The notes below the pieces were generated by a model. The model was not told where the DNA came from and searched no databases. It saw nothing but the letters and a program-made list of their open reading frames with translations. Source: JBDTSW01 sp963782605 (GTDB taxonomy: Bacteria > Actinomycetota > Thermoleophilia > Solirubrobacterales > 70-9). From it: a stretch of DNA of 64,000 nt. A program made the translations under genes and the position numbers. Shown one piece after another: positions 9,241 through 17,236 of the stretch. Position 1 is the first letter of the stretch; each line of letters starts with the position of its first letter. The stretch is from assembly GCA_963782605.1 (NCBI GenBank), contig CAWAKK010000005.1, forward strand, positions 310,001-374,000, in the 5' to 3' direction.

Positions 9241-10487
9241 GCCGCTCCCGTGGCGCGCGCATCGGCGCGATCGCCGTGGCGATGGTGATCGTGGCCGAAG
9301 GTGCGGTTTGGCTCCTGCAGCCAGGCTCCGAGCCGCTCCAGCCGGAGGAGGTGAACGAGGGTGAGTACTTCGACGCCGCCGAGCTCGAACGCGCCCGCGA
9401 CTACCGAAGCGGCCAGCGATGGCTGCTGGTCGCCGGGATCGGCGCGCAGGGCGCCGTGCTGGTTGCACTCGCGCTGGGCAGGCCACGGGGCGCTCGCCGG
9501 GCGCTCGAGCGGCTCGGCAGGCGCCCCGTGCTCGGCGCGGCCGCGGCCGGCGCGGGCCTCTCCCTGACCCTGGCGGTTGTCGCGTTGCCGGTCGACCTCT
9601 GGGCGCACGAGCGTTCAGTGGACGTTGGGCTCTCCACCCAGTCGCTCGGGTCGTGGTTCACCGACGTGGCGAAGTCGACCGCGATCTCGGCGCTCTTCGC
9701 CGGCGTCGGCGCGGCGATCCTCCTCGGGCTGGTGCGCCGCTTCCCGCGCAACTGGTGGCTCGGCGCCGCCGCCGGGGTGGTGGCCGTCGCCGCGATCTTC
9801 TCGTGGCTCGCCCCCGTCGTCTTGGCGCCGCTCTTCAACGACTTCGAGGAGCTTCCAGAGGGCAGCGAGGAGCGAGCCCGCGTCGTCGCGCTGGCGGAGC
9901 GCGGTGGCGTCGACGTTGGCGAGGTCCTCAGGGTTGACGCTTCTCGCCGCTCGACCTCGTTGAACGCCTACGTCGGCGGCCTCGGCCCCACCAAGCGGGT
10001 CGTGCTCTACGACAACCTGATCGAGCGCGCCGAGCCCGCCGAGCTCGAGTCCGTCGTCGCACACGAGCTTGCTCACGCAGCGCACAACGACATCCCGCGA
10101 GGCATCGGGTTCATCGCCATCGTCGCCCCCCTCGGGCTCCTGTTCGTGCGTGAGGTTGGGGAGGCGCTCGCCGACCGCTCGGGCGCGGAGCGCAGCTCGC
10201 CGTCGGCGCTCCCTGCCTACGTGCTCGGCATCGCGATCGCCTCATTCATCCTGAACGTTCCCGGCAATCAGCTCTCGCGCGACGTCGAGGCCAGCGCCGA
10301 CGACTACGCGCTGGAGCTGACCGATGATCCCCAGGCCCTGATCGCCCTGCAGCAGCGCCTTGCGACCGACAACGTCTCGGACCCCGCTCCGCCTGGCCTG
10401 GTCACCGCTCTGCTGGGCACCCATCCGCCCACGGTTGAGCGGATCGGCGCCGCCGTCGCCTACGAGGAGGCTCAGACCTCTGACTGA
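9231..10487 (+). CDS. M48 family zinc metalloprotease (Ste24/CAAX-protease-like)
   Basis: A 418-residue integral membrane protease. Roughly five to six hydrophobic helices surround the zinc motif HELAH (H278, E279, H282), with a third ligand glutamate in the later DVEASADDYALEL. The N-terminal third, with helices before the catalytic core, resembles the Ste24 arrangement, cutting inside or at the membrane. Start GTG 9231 is the first in-frame start codon; see the overlapping 11-codon ORF for an alternative. The 3' end overlaps the convergent epimerase gene by 16 bp. Substrate unknown. Confidence 0.9.
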   Translation: MRLSRSRGARIGAIAVAMVIVAEGAVWLLQPGSEPLQPEEVNEGEYFDAAELERARDYRSGQRWLLVAGIGAQGAVLVALALGRPRGARRALERLGRRPVLGAAAAGAGLSLTLAVVALPVDLWAHERSVDVGLSTQSLGSWFTDVAKSTAISALFAGVGAAILLGLVRRFPRNWWLGAAAGVVAVAAIFSWLAPVVLAPLFNDFEELPEGSEERARVVALAERGGVDVGEVLRVDASRRSTSLNAYVGGLGPTKRVVLYDNLIERAEPAELESVVAHELAHAAHNDIPRGIGFIAIVAPLGLLFVREVGEALADRSGAERSSPSALPAYVLGIAIASFILNVPGNQLSRDVEASADDYALELTDDPQALIALQQRLATDNVSDPAPPGLVTALLGTHPPTVERIGAAVAYEEAQTSD

Positions 10488-11437
10488 CGGCCGGGCTCGT
10501 CGGCGGCCCGGAACGACGCGACGGTCGCCTCGAGCCCCTGTTCGAGCGTCGAGGAGGCGGTCCACCCGAGCTCGGAGCGGGCACGCCCAGGGTCGATCGA
10601 GATCCTCTGTACCTCACCCGCGCGGGGAGGGGCCATCTGCGGGTTGAACTCGGCTCCTGCGAAGCCGGCGATGGTGGTGCCGAGATCGAGCACGTTCGTC
10701 TCGGTCCCCGTCCCAAGGTTGATCGCTCCCGACGCATCGGTGTCCGCGGCGGCCAAAAAGCCCGCGACGACGTCCGAGGCCGAGATGTAGTCGCGGGTCT
10801 GCTCGCCGTCGCCAAAGACGGTGGGAACCTCACCGGCCAGCAGCGCCCGAGAGAAGATCGCAACGACGCCGGCTTCGCCATGCGGGTCCTGCCGCGGACC
10901 GTAGACGTTGCCAAGCCGCAGTGCGATTGTCGAGACGCCGTATAGCCGTTCATAGAGCGCCAGGTAGCCCTCGGCCGCGAGCTTGCTCTGCCCGTAGGGC
11001 GCGTCAGGCAGGCAGTCCGCGTCCTCACCCAAAGGCAACCCGCGGCCCGCACCCTCGCCGTAGATGGCGCCGCCAGTCGAGGCGAACAGGAAGCGGCGGC
11101 TGCCGTGCGCCCGGGCTGCCTCGAGCAGGTTGATGGTGCCGCCGACGTTCACGTCGAGGTCGTGAACAGGGTCCGCCACGGAGCGACGTACGTCGATTTG
11201 GCCGGCCAGATGGAAGATCATCTCCGGTCGGGCCTCGGCCAAGGGGCCCTGTAGGGCGGCGGGGTCCGCGACACTCGCCTCGATCAGGCGGGCCCCTCGG
11301 TCCTGCGCCTCCGCCAGATTCTCGCGACGCCCGCTCGAGAGGTCGTCGAGCGCCACGACCTCATGGCCATGGGCGACGAGGGCGTCGACCAAGTGCGATC
11401 CGATGAACCCGGCGCCGCCGGTGACGAGAGCCCTCAT
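10472..11437 (-). CDS. NAD-dependent sugar-nucleotide epimerase (UDP-glucose 4-epimerase-like)
   Basis: A 321-residue short-chain dehydrogenase/reductase of the extended type. It has the Rossmann motif TGGAGFIGSHLVDAL at residues 5-19, a catalytic serine/threonine (STGGAIYGE), YxxxK in PYGQSKLAAE, and LRLGNVYGPRQDP typical of UDP-glucose/UDP-GlcNAc 4-epimerases. It probably feeds cell-envelope polysaccharide synthesis. ATG 11437 places the Rossmann motif correctly. A TACGCT hexamer (11451-11446, minus strand) lies 8 nt upstream, so it may be leaderless. Divergent from argS. Confidence 0.9.
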   Translation of the reverse strand: MRALVTGGAGFIGSHLVDALVAHGHEVVALDDLSSGRRENLAEAQDRGARLIEASVADPAALQGPLAEARPEMIFHLAGQIDVRRSVADPVHDLDVNVGGTINLLEAARAHGSRRFLFASTGGAIYGEGAGRGLPLGEDADCLPDAPYGQSKLAAEGYLALYERLYGVSTIALRLGNVYGPRQDPHGEAGVVAIFSRALLAGEVPTVFGDGEQTRDYISASDVVAGFLAAADTDASGAINLGTGTETNVLDLGTTIAGFAGAEFNPQMAPPRAGEVQRISIDPGRARSELGWTASSTLEQGLEATVASFRAADEPGRQSEV

Positions 11438-11463
11438 GGGCAGGCAGCGTACCCATGCCCATC

Positions 11464-11469
11464 TAGTAT
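11464..11469 (+). promoter_or_regulatory. -10-like TAGTAT, 6 nt before argS
   Basis: TAGTAT-N6-ATG with no Shine-Dalgarno. The divergent epimerase promoter lies only 13 nt away on the other strand. Confidence 0.45.
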
Positions 11470-11475
11470 CGCGCC

Positions 11476-13161
11476 ATGTCCTCCGCCACCTCAACCGGCC
11501 CGCTCGCCGAGCTCCGCGAGGTCGTCATCGCCGCGGCCTCCAACGTGGCCGACGGCTCCGGGTCGGCGGCCCAGATCGCCCTCGAGCGCCCGCCGAGACC
11601 CGAGCTGGGCGATTACTCGACGAATGCCGCGATGCTCCTTGCCCCGGCTCGGGGCGAGCCCCCCCGTGACGTGGCCGACCGGATCGGGCTCGAGCTATCC
11701 GGGCTCCTGGGCGCGAACGCCGTGCGGGTGGAGGTCGCCGGTCCCGGCTTCCTCAACCTCTTTCTCGCGGATCGCTGGTATCGAGAGGCGATCGGCACGG
11801 TGCTCGGGCGCGGCGATCGATACGGCACCCTCGAACCGGAGAACCCCGAGCGCGTCCTCGTCGAGTTCGTGTCGGCGAATCCAACCGGTCCCCTCACCGT
11901 GGCGGGCGCTCGCGGCGCGGCGCTGGGCGACTCGCTGGCGCGCCTGCTCGAAGCCTCCGGCGACGAGGTCGGGCGCGAATATCTCCTCAACGATCTCGGC
12001 GGACAGGTGGACCGCTTCGCCGCCTCGATCGCGGCACGCATGCGCGGCGCCGAGCCGCCCGAGGACGGCTATCGGGGCCAGTACGTCACTGAGCTCGCCG
12101 AGGAGCTCACGGGGGCCGGTATCTCCCCGGACGACCTTGACGCCGTCGCCCGCGCGGGCACCGAGGTGATGCGGGAGCGGATCGCCGCCACCCTGGAGCG
12201 CTTCGGCGTGCACTTCGACACCTGGTTCTCGCAGCGCACACTGCACGAAGCAGACGCGACCAATGCAGCGGTGGCAGAGCTGCGCGCCGATGGGCACGTG
12301 TACGACAGCGACGGCGCGGTCTGGTTGCGAACGAGCGAGTTCGGCGACGACAAGGACCGCGTCCTGATCCGCTCGAGCGGTGAGCCGACGTATTTCGCAG
12401 CTGACGTCGCCTATCACCGCAACAAGCTGGAGCGCGGTTGGCAGCGCATGATCGACCCGCTCGGCTCGGATCACCATGGGTACGTGGCCCGGATGCGCGC
12501 GGCGATCGCGGCGCTCGGCGCCGACCCCTCCGCCTACGAGGCACCGTTGATGCAACTCGTGCATATCGTCGAGCGCGGCGAGCGCGCGCAGATGGCCAAA
12601 CGCACGGGCGAGTTCGTGACCCTGGACGCTCTCCTCGATGACATCGGCGTCGACGCTGCGCGCTTTTTCATGCTCCAGCGAAGCCACGACACCCCCATCG
12701 ATCTCGACCTTGAGCTCGCCCGCAAGACCTCACAGGACAACCCGGTCTATTACGTGCAATACGCACACGCCCGGATCGCGAGCATCCTGCGCAAGGCGAT
12801 TTCCGAGGGCGCGGCGCCCGCCGGCGAGAGTGAGGGCCCTGACGAGGACGCGATCAGCGCGGCCGCTGGCATCGACCAGGCGCTGGCAGCGCCAGTGGAG
12901 CCCGCCGAGAGCGCGTTGGTGCGACGTCTCCTGGAGCTTCCGGGCGAGGTGGCCGAGGCTGCCGGGCGCCGGGCGCCTCACCGCCTGTGCGCGTACGCCG
13001 GGGCGACCGCGGCTGACTTTCACGCCTTCTATCGCGACTGCCAGGTGGTCGGGGTCGAGGAGCCGGTGCAGGCTGCTCGCCTGGGCTTGTGTGTCGCAGC
13101 GAAGCGCGTGCTGGCGAAAACGCTCGAGTTGGTCGGAGTTAGCGCTCCCGAGCGGATGTAA
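11476..13161 (+). CDS. argS: Arginyl-tRNA synthetase
   Basis: A 561-residue class I synthetase that charges tRNA-Arg. An N-terminal Add-1-like domain (about 1-110) precedes the catalytic core. A KMSKS-equivalent QMAKRTGEFVTL is at about residue 372. The C-terminal DALR anticodon-binding domain ends LAKTLELVGVSAPERM, as in the family. Oddly, the HIGH-type signature reads ANPTGPLTVAGARGA (about 135-149), so both histidines of the usual HxGH are replaced. Everything else is intact, so it is very likely functional. ATG 11476 lies 6 nt after a TAGTAT hexamer. Confidence 0.95.
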   Translation: MSSATSTGPLAELREVVIAAASNVADGSGSAAQIALERPPRPELGDYSTNAAMLLAPARGEPPRDVADRIGLELSGLLGANAVRVEVAGPGFLNLFLADRWYREAIGTVLGRGDRYGTLEPENPERVLVEFVSANPTGPLTVAGARGAALGDSLARLLEASGDEVGREYLLNDLGGQVDRFAASIAARMRGAEPPEDGYRGQYVTELAEELTGAGISPDDLDAVARAGTEVMRERIAATLERFGVHFDTWFSQRTLHEADATNAAVAELRADGHVYDSDGAVWLRTSEFGDDKDRVLIRSSGEPTYFAADVAYHRNKLERGWQRMIDPLGSDHHGYVARMRAAIAALGADPSAYEAPLMQLVHIVERGERAQMAKRTGEFVTLDALLDDIGVDAARFFMLQRSHDTPIDLDLELARKTSQDNPVYYVQYAHARIASILRKAISEGAAPAGESEGPDEDAISAAAGIDQALAAPVEPAESALVRRLLELPGEVAEAAGRRAPHRLCAYAGATAADFHAFYRDCQVVGVEEPVQAARLGLCVAAKRVLAKTLELVGVSAPERM

Positions 13162-13218
13162 GCGGCCTTCGGCACGATTTCACGCCTGGGCGCTTCCCCT
13201 AACGACCTGGAGCGCTGT

Positions 13219-13224
13219 TAGATT
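13219..13224 (+). promoter_or_regulatory. -10-like TAGATT upstream of hup
   Basis: TAGATT 38 nt before the hup start, leaving a short leader that carries AGGAGG at 13251-13256. It sits in the 101-bp gap after argS, which holds no other gene. Confidence 0.4.
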
Positions 13225-13262
13225 CGCCGCTGCTTTCCGAACCCCCAACCAGGAGGATCACC

Positions 13263-13535
13263 TTGACTAAGGCCGAGTTCGTAGATCGCATCGCTGGAAG
13301 CTTCGAGTCCAAGAAAGCGGCCGCCGACGCCGTCGACACCGTTCTGGACGGAATCAGCACCACCCTCGCCGGCGGGGGCGAGGTCTCCTTCACCGGCTTC
13401 GGCAAGTTCTCGGTCGCCGAGCGCGGGCCGCGCCAGGGCGTGAACCCCCGTACCGGCGAGCGGATCACCATCGCCGGCGGCAAGGTGCCCAAGTTCTCAG
13501 CGGGCGCCGGCCTCAAGAAGACGGTCAAGGGCTGA
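13263..13535 (+). CDS. hup: HU family DNA-binding protein
   Basis: A 90-residue histone-like protein that bends and compacts DNA as a dimer. It has the helical N-terminus TKAEFVDRIAGSFESKKAA, the GEVSFTGFGKFSV strand, and an arm with RGPRQGVNPRTGERI, all HU signatures. It lacks the lysine-rich C-terminal extension of mycobacterial HupB. Start TTG 13263 is preceded by a strong AGGAGGAT at 13251. The pyrF frame begins at or inside its stop codon. Confidence 0.93.
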   Translation: MTKAEFVDRIAGSFESKKAAADAVDTVLDGISTTLAGGGEVSFTGFGKFSVAERGPRQGVNPRTGERITIAGGKVPKFSAGAGLKKTVKG

Positions 13536-14416
13536 CGCCACCGTTCGCAGATCGGCTGGCCGCCCTCGTCGAGGAGCGGCGCAGCCAGATCTGCCTCGGG
13601 CTCGACCCCGACCCGGCGGCGGTCGACGGCGCGGTCGGGGACGAGGCCACGGGAGCGGCCGCCGAGCAGGCAGGGGCGGCCGTCGCCGCGCACTGCAGGT
13701 CGTTGATCGACGCGGCAGGTGAGCACTGCGTCGCGGTAAAGCCCCAACTCGCATGCTTCGAGCGCCTCGGCGCGCCCGGCTGGGCGGCGCTCGCGGCCGT
13801 GGCAGCGGCCGCCCGGGAGGCCGGGCTTCTGGTCGTCGCCGACGGTAAGCGAGGGGATGTGCCGGTGAGCGCTGCCGCCTACGCCCAGATGCTCTTCGGG
13901 AGCACATCCACCCCGTTCGGCGCGGTGCACGGACTGGGCGTGGACGCCGCCACGGTCAACCCGCTTCTGGGTGGTGATGCCCTCGAGCCTCTGATCGAAG
14001 CGGCGGGCGACGCCGGGGGTGGGCTCTTCGTCTTGGTGCGCACGTCCAATCCGGGTGCCGCCGATCTCCTCGACCTCGAGACGAGCGCCGGTCCCGTGTT
14101 CGAGCGCGTGGCGGCGCTGGTTGCCGAGCGGGCCGAACGGCTCGCGGGCTCGTCGGGCCTCACAGGCATGGGTGCCGTTGTGGGGGCGACGGAGCCAAAG
14201 CATCTCGCGCGACTGCGTGAGTTGATGCCCACCGCGATCTTCCTCATGCCCGGGGTGGGGGCGCAAGGCGGGCGCCTCGCCGACCTGGGGCCCGCGCTTG
14301 GCTCCCATCCCGCCTCCGTGCTGGTTGCCGCCTCACGGTCGATCGCCAACGCGGAGGATCCGGGCGCCGCGGCCGATCGCTTGCGAGCCGAGCTGTGGGG
14401 CCTGAGGCAGACCTGA
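13532..14416 (+). CDS. pyrF: Orotidine 5'-phosphate decarboxylase (apparent CTG start)
   Basis: Type 2 OMP decarboxylase of about 294 residues, catalysing the last step of UMP synthesis. The N-terminal FADRLAALVEERRSQICLGLDP and VVADGKRGDVP with its catalytic lysine/aspartate are clear, as is a C-terminal FLMPGVGAQGG phosphate-binding region. The frame has no ATG, GTG or TTG before 13703, which would cut off the conserved LGLDP. The only sensible start is CTG 13532, overlapping the hup stop as CTGA. Either a real CTG start coupled to hup, or a sequence error has hidden the start. Confidence 0.85.
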   Translation: MTPPFADRLAALVEERRSQICLGLDPDPAAVDGAVGDEATGAAAEQAGAAVAAHCRSLIDAAGEHCVAVKPQLACFERLGAPGWAALAAVAAAAREAGLLVVADGKRGDVPVSAAAYAQMLFGSTSTPFGAVHGLGVDAATVNPLLGGDALEPLIEAAGDAGGGLFVLVRTSNPGAADLLDLETSAGPVFERVAALVAERAERLAGSSGLTGMGAVVGATEPKHLARLRELMPTAIFLMPGVGAQGGRLADLGPALGSHPASVLVAASRSIANAEDPGAAADRLRAELWGLRQT

Positions 14417-14470
14417 TAGCGCTTACCATCTGCCCGCCGCGGGCACAATCGCCCGGCAAACGGGTTGCAT

Positions 14471-14803
14471 ATGGACGGCACGACGAGCACAGGAACGTGG
14501 CAGCAATGGAGCACTCGCCTCTTGGCTCTGCTTGGCCTCGCAGCGGTGGTCGTGGCCATCTTGGTCGTGGTCGGGGGCTCAATCGACTCCTCCGGCGACG
14601 ACGGCAAGAAAAAGGGCGATCGCGGCGGCAAGCAAGAGCAGCAGCAGTCGGGCGAGGACACCTACGTGGTGCAGCCGGGCGACAACCTCTCGACGATCGC
14701 CGACAGCGCGAACCTCAGCGAGGAGCGGCTCTTGGAGCTGAATCCGGACGTCGACCCGCAGACCTTGCAGCCCGGCCAGACGCTGAAGCTGCGGCCCGGC
14801 TAG
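14471..14803 (+). CDS. Membrane-anchored LysM-domain protein
   Basis: A 110-residue protein. A cytoplasmic N-terminus of about 15 residues is followed by one membrane helix (about 18-38, LLALLGLAAVVVAILVVVGG), a charged Lys/Gln/Asp linker, and a single LysM domain (about 63-108). The domain reads YVVQPGDNLSTIADSANLS with a final LQPGQTLKL, so it should bind peptidoglycan GlcNAc outside the membrane. ATG 14471 was preferred to TTG 14465. It lies directly before a D-Ala-D-Ala carboxypeptidase gene, consistent with a cell-wall role. Confidence 0.85.
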   Translation: MDGTTSTGTWQQWSTRLLALLGLAAVVVAILVVVGGSIDSSGDDGKKKGDRGGKQEQQQSGEDTYVVQPGDNLSTIADSANLSEERLLELNPDVDPQTLQPGQTLKLRPG

Positions 14804-14829
14804 GCGCACCTCGCGGCGCCCGGTGGTGG

Positions 14830-16041
14830 CTGGCATGCGGCACGGCACTGGTCGTGCTGGCAGCGGCCCCCCCGGTCCAAGCCGCCCTCAAGGAGCCCGC
14901 CGCGCCGCGGCCCGACGCCGCTGCCTGGTTGCTCTATGACCCCGACGACAAGGATGAGCTTGCCGCTCACGCCGCCGGCAGGGAGCTGCCGATGGCGAGT
15001 ACGACGAAGCTGATGACGGCCTACCTCGCCCGCGAGGCCCTGAAGCCCGGGGCCAAGGTGACGGCGGCGCCGTACAGCCCCGGCCCGGGCGAGTCGCTGA
15101 TGGGCCTGCGCCCGGGCGAGTCGGTCTCCGTCGAGGACCTGCTCTACGGCCTGCTGCTCGCGAGCGGCAACGACGCGGCGGTGACGCTGGCGGTGGCGGC
15201 GGAGGGATCGGAGGATGCGTTCGTCGCCCGGATGAACCAGGCGGCGCGGAGACTTGGGCTCGACCACACGGGCTATGAGAACCCGATCGGGTTCGACGGC
15301 CCGGGCCATCACACCACTGCGCGCGATCTGGTGGACCTCGCGATCATCCTCCGCCGCGACCCGCTCATCCAGAAGATCACCGATTCGCCCAGCGCGACGG
15401 TGGAGAGCGGCGGTCGCGTCAGGCGAATCGCGAATCGCAACACCCTGGTGGCGAGGGTTCCGTGGGTGGACGGGGTCAAAACCGGCTTCACCGATGGCGC
15501 CGGATATGTGCTCGTGGGATCCGGGGAGCGCAAGGGAGTGACGCTCGTATCCGCGGTGCTCGGGACCCCGTCGGAGTTTGCGCGAGAGCAGGGAACGCTC
15601 GATCTGCTGCGGTACGGCTTCTCGCTCTACGGCGAGGAGGAGGTGATCCGGAAGGGCAAGCGGCTCGGCGACGTGGCGATCCGTGACCGCGACGTGGCGG
15701 TGCCGATCGTTGCCAGGCAGGGCGTCGAGCTCACCGTGCGCCGTGACCAGGACATCGAGATCGAGGCCAGGGGCATACCGCCCGAGGTGAAGGGCCCGGT
15801 GTCGCGCGGCGACCGCTTCGGCACGGCCATCGTCACCGTGGACGGCGAGCGAGAGGCGCAGGTGCCGCTCGTGGCGGCACGTGGGGCCGACGCCGCCAGC
15901 CTGATCGAACGCATCGACGCGGCCCTTCCCGGGAGTCGAGCCGGGGCGTGGGGCCTGCTGGCCCTGGGCGCCCTCGCGGTACTCCTCCTGATCGTGATTC
16001 CCGTGGCCTGGATCGTGCGGCGTCGCAGAGAGCCCGGGTGA
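14830..16041 (+). CDS. Serine-type D-Ala-D-Ala carboxypeptidase (PBP5/6-like), start uncertain
   Basis: Peptidase S11 that trims the terminal D-alanine of peptidoglycan stem peptides. Active-site motifs are in order: SxxK in MASTTKLM, SGN in ASGNDAAV and KTG in VDGVKTGFTDGAGY. A beta-rich PBP5-type domain follows, then a C-terminal membrane helix and an RRRREPG tail anchoring it outside. The start is unclear. The signal-like stretch WWLACGTALVVLAAAPPVQA begins before the first canonical in-frame codon after the LysM stop (GTG 14854). I list CTG 14830 provisionally. ATG 14506 is in frame but would overlap the LysM gene by 300 bp. Confidence 0.8.
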   Translation: MACGTALVVLAAAPPVQAALKEPAAPRPDAAAWLLYDPDDKDELAAHAAGRELPMASTTKLMTAYLAREALKPGAKVTAAPYSPGPGESLMGLRPGESVSVEDLLYGLLLASGNDAAVTLAVAAEGSEDAFVARMNQAARRLGLDHTGYENPIGFDGPGHHTTARDLVDLAIILRRDPLIQKITDSPSATVESGGRVRRIANRNTLVARVPWVDGVKTGFTDGAGYVLVGSGERKGVTLVSAVLGTPSEFAREQGTLDLLRYGFSLYGEEEVIRKGKRLGDVAIRDRDVAVPIVARQGVELTVRRDQDIEIEARGIPPEVKGPVSRGDRFGTAIVTVDGEREAQVPLVAARGADAASLIERIDAALPGSRAGAWGLLALGALAVLLLIVIPVAWIVRRRREPG

Positions 16042-16094
16042 ACCCCCTCGTCAGGGGTATCGTCTGCAACTGAGAGAGAGGTCCGGGACCCTCA

Positions 16095-17093
16095 GTGATC
16101 CTCACAGTCACGCTAAACGCAGCGCTCGACCGCACGGTGGCCGTTCCCAACTTTCGGCTCGGCCGCCGGCACCGCGCTGTCGACGCGACCACCGCCGCCG
16201 GCGGCAAGGGCGTCAACATCGCACGGGCGCTGAAGCGCCTGGGCAGCCCGGTGATCGCGACCGGGCTCGTCGGCGGGTCCACCGGCAACCGCATCGTCGA
16301 GTTGCTCGCGGCCGAGTCGGTCCTGAGCGACTTCACCCGGATCGCCGGCGAGTCGCGAACGAACCTCGCCGTGATCGACCCGACCTCCGCCGAGCAAACC
16401 GAGATCAACGAGCGCGGCCCCGAGGTCGGGGAGCGAGAGTTCGAGGCCTTCCTCGACAAGCTGCTGTATCTGGCCCAGGGTGCTTCGATCTGCGTCATCG
16501 CGGGCAGCGTCCCGCCAGGGCTCGACGCGAACGTCTACGGGCAGCTGATCCCGGGCCTGCGCGAGCGTGGGATCCTCACGGTGCTCGATTCATACGGCGA
16601 GCCGATGCGCGCGGGGCTGCGGGCAGAGCCGGCGGTAGTCGCTCCCAACGTCCTCGAGGCAGAGGGGGCCGTTGGTCACGAGTTCACCGACGGCGCCGAC
16701 CTGTCCATGGGACTCGACGGCCTGATCGAGATGGGCGCCGGAGAGGCGGTTATCACTCGCGAGGGAGGTTGCGTTGCGATCGTCTCCCCGGCGGATGATG
16801 GCGCGCCCCTGGGCAGACGGGCGGGGGAGGCCCCGCATGGGGTCCGCTACGAAGTGGAGATCGAGCCGCTCGAGCCTGTCTCGACGGTTGGGTCAGGCGA
16901 CGCGTTCCTCGCGGGCTACGTCGCGGCGCGGCACGCCGGCGCCTCCCCCCAGGAATGCCTCGCCCGCGGGGTCGCGGCGGGCGCCGAATCGACCCAGCAT
17001 TTCGGCGCGGGTACGCTCGACCGAGACGAGGTCGAGCGGCTCCTGCCGAAGGTGAGCGTCCGCGAGCTGGATCTCCCCGCCGGAGTGGCCTGA
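16095..17093 (+). CDS. pfkB: 1-phosphofructokinase (PfkB/ribokinase family)
   Basis: A 332-residue sugar kinase of the PfkB family. It starts MILTVTLNAALDRTV like fructose-1-phosphate or tagatose-6-phosphate kinases, has GGKGVNIARALKRLG near residue 38, the anion-hole VGSGDAFLAGY with catalytic aspartate, and a late HFGAGTL. By family it phosphorylates fructose-1-phosphate or fructose-6-phosphate. No PTS gene is adjacent, so the precise substrate is open. GTG 16095 follows a GAGAGAGAGG purine run at good distance. A terminator follows at 17159-17183. Confidence 0.88.
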   Translation: MILTVTLNAALDRTVAVPNFRLGRRHRAVDATTAAGGKGVNIARALKRLGSPVIATGLVGGSTGNRIVELLAAESVLSDFTRIAGESRTNLAVIDPTSAEQTEINERGPEVGEREFEAFLDKLLYLAQGASICVIAGSVPPGLDANVYGQLIPGLRERGILTVLDSYGEPMRAGLRAEPAVVAPNVLEAEGAVGHEFTDGADLSMGLDGLIEMGAGEAVITREGGCVAIVSPADDGAPLGRRAGEAPHGVRYEVEIEPLEPVSTVGSGDAFLAGYVAARHAGASPQECLARGVAAGAESTQHFGAGTLDRDEVERLLPKVSVRELDLPAGVA

Positions 17094-17158
17094 GCCGGTT
17101 GTTATCATCGCCAAGGCGTTGAAATCGCGCCCGCAGAGCCCGCATTTTCCGGCTTTCG

Positions 17159-17183
17159 AGCCCCGCTTCGGCGGGGCTTTTTC
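17159..17183 (+). terminator. Rho-independent terminator after pfkB / before guaB3
   Basis: AGCCCCGC, a TTCG tetraloop, GCGGGGCT and then TTTTT: a perfect 8-bp GC-rich stem with a T run. It probably ends the pfkB transcript. A TATCAT hexamer at 17103-17108 could also start a transcript of about 69 nt that ends here. A TAGCCT at 17199-17204 is a likely guaB3 promoter beyond it. Confidence 0.85.
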
Positions 17184-17236
17184 GTCCGCGGGCACGCCTA
17201 GCCTGGAAGGTCTATTCGACGGAGGTATCTGAGAGC

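Noticed and set aside
13500..13560. A programmed -1 frameshift fusing HU and PyrF.
   Set aside because: No slippery heptamer or downstream structure is apparent at the junction, and both proteins are complete on their own.
14506..14829. ATG 14506 as the start of the carboxypeptidase, overlapping the LysM gene in another frame for 300 bp.
   Set aside because: The extra residues are Arg-rich shadow sequence without any domain, and they would put the signal peptide in the middle of the protein.
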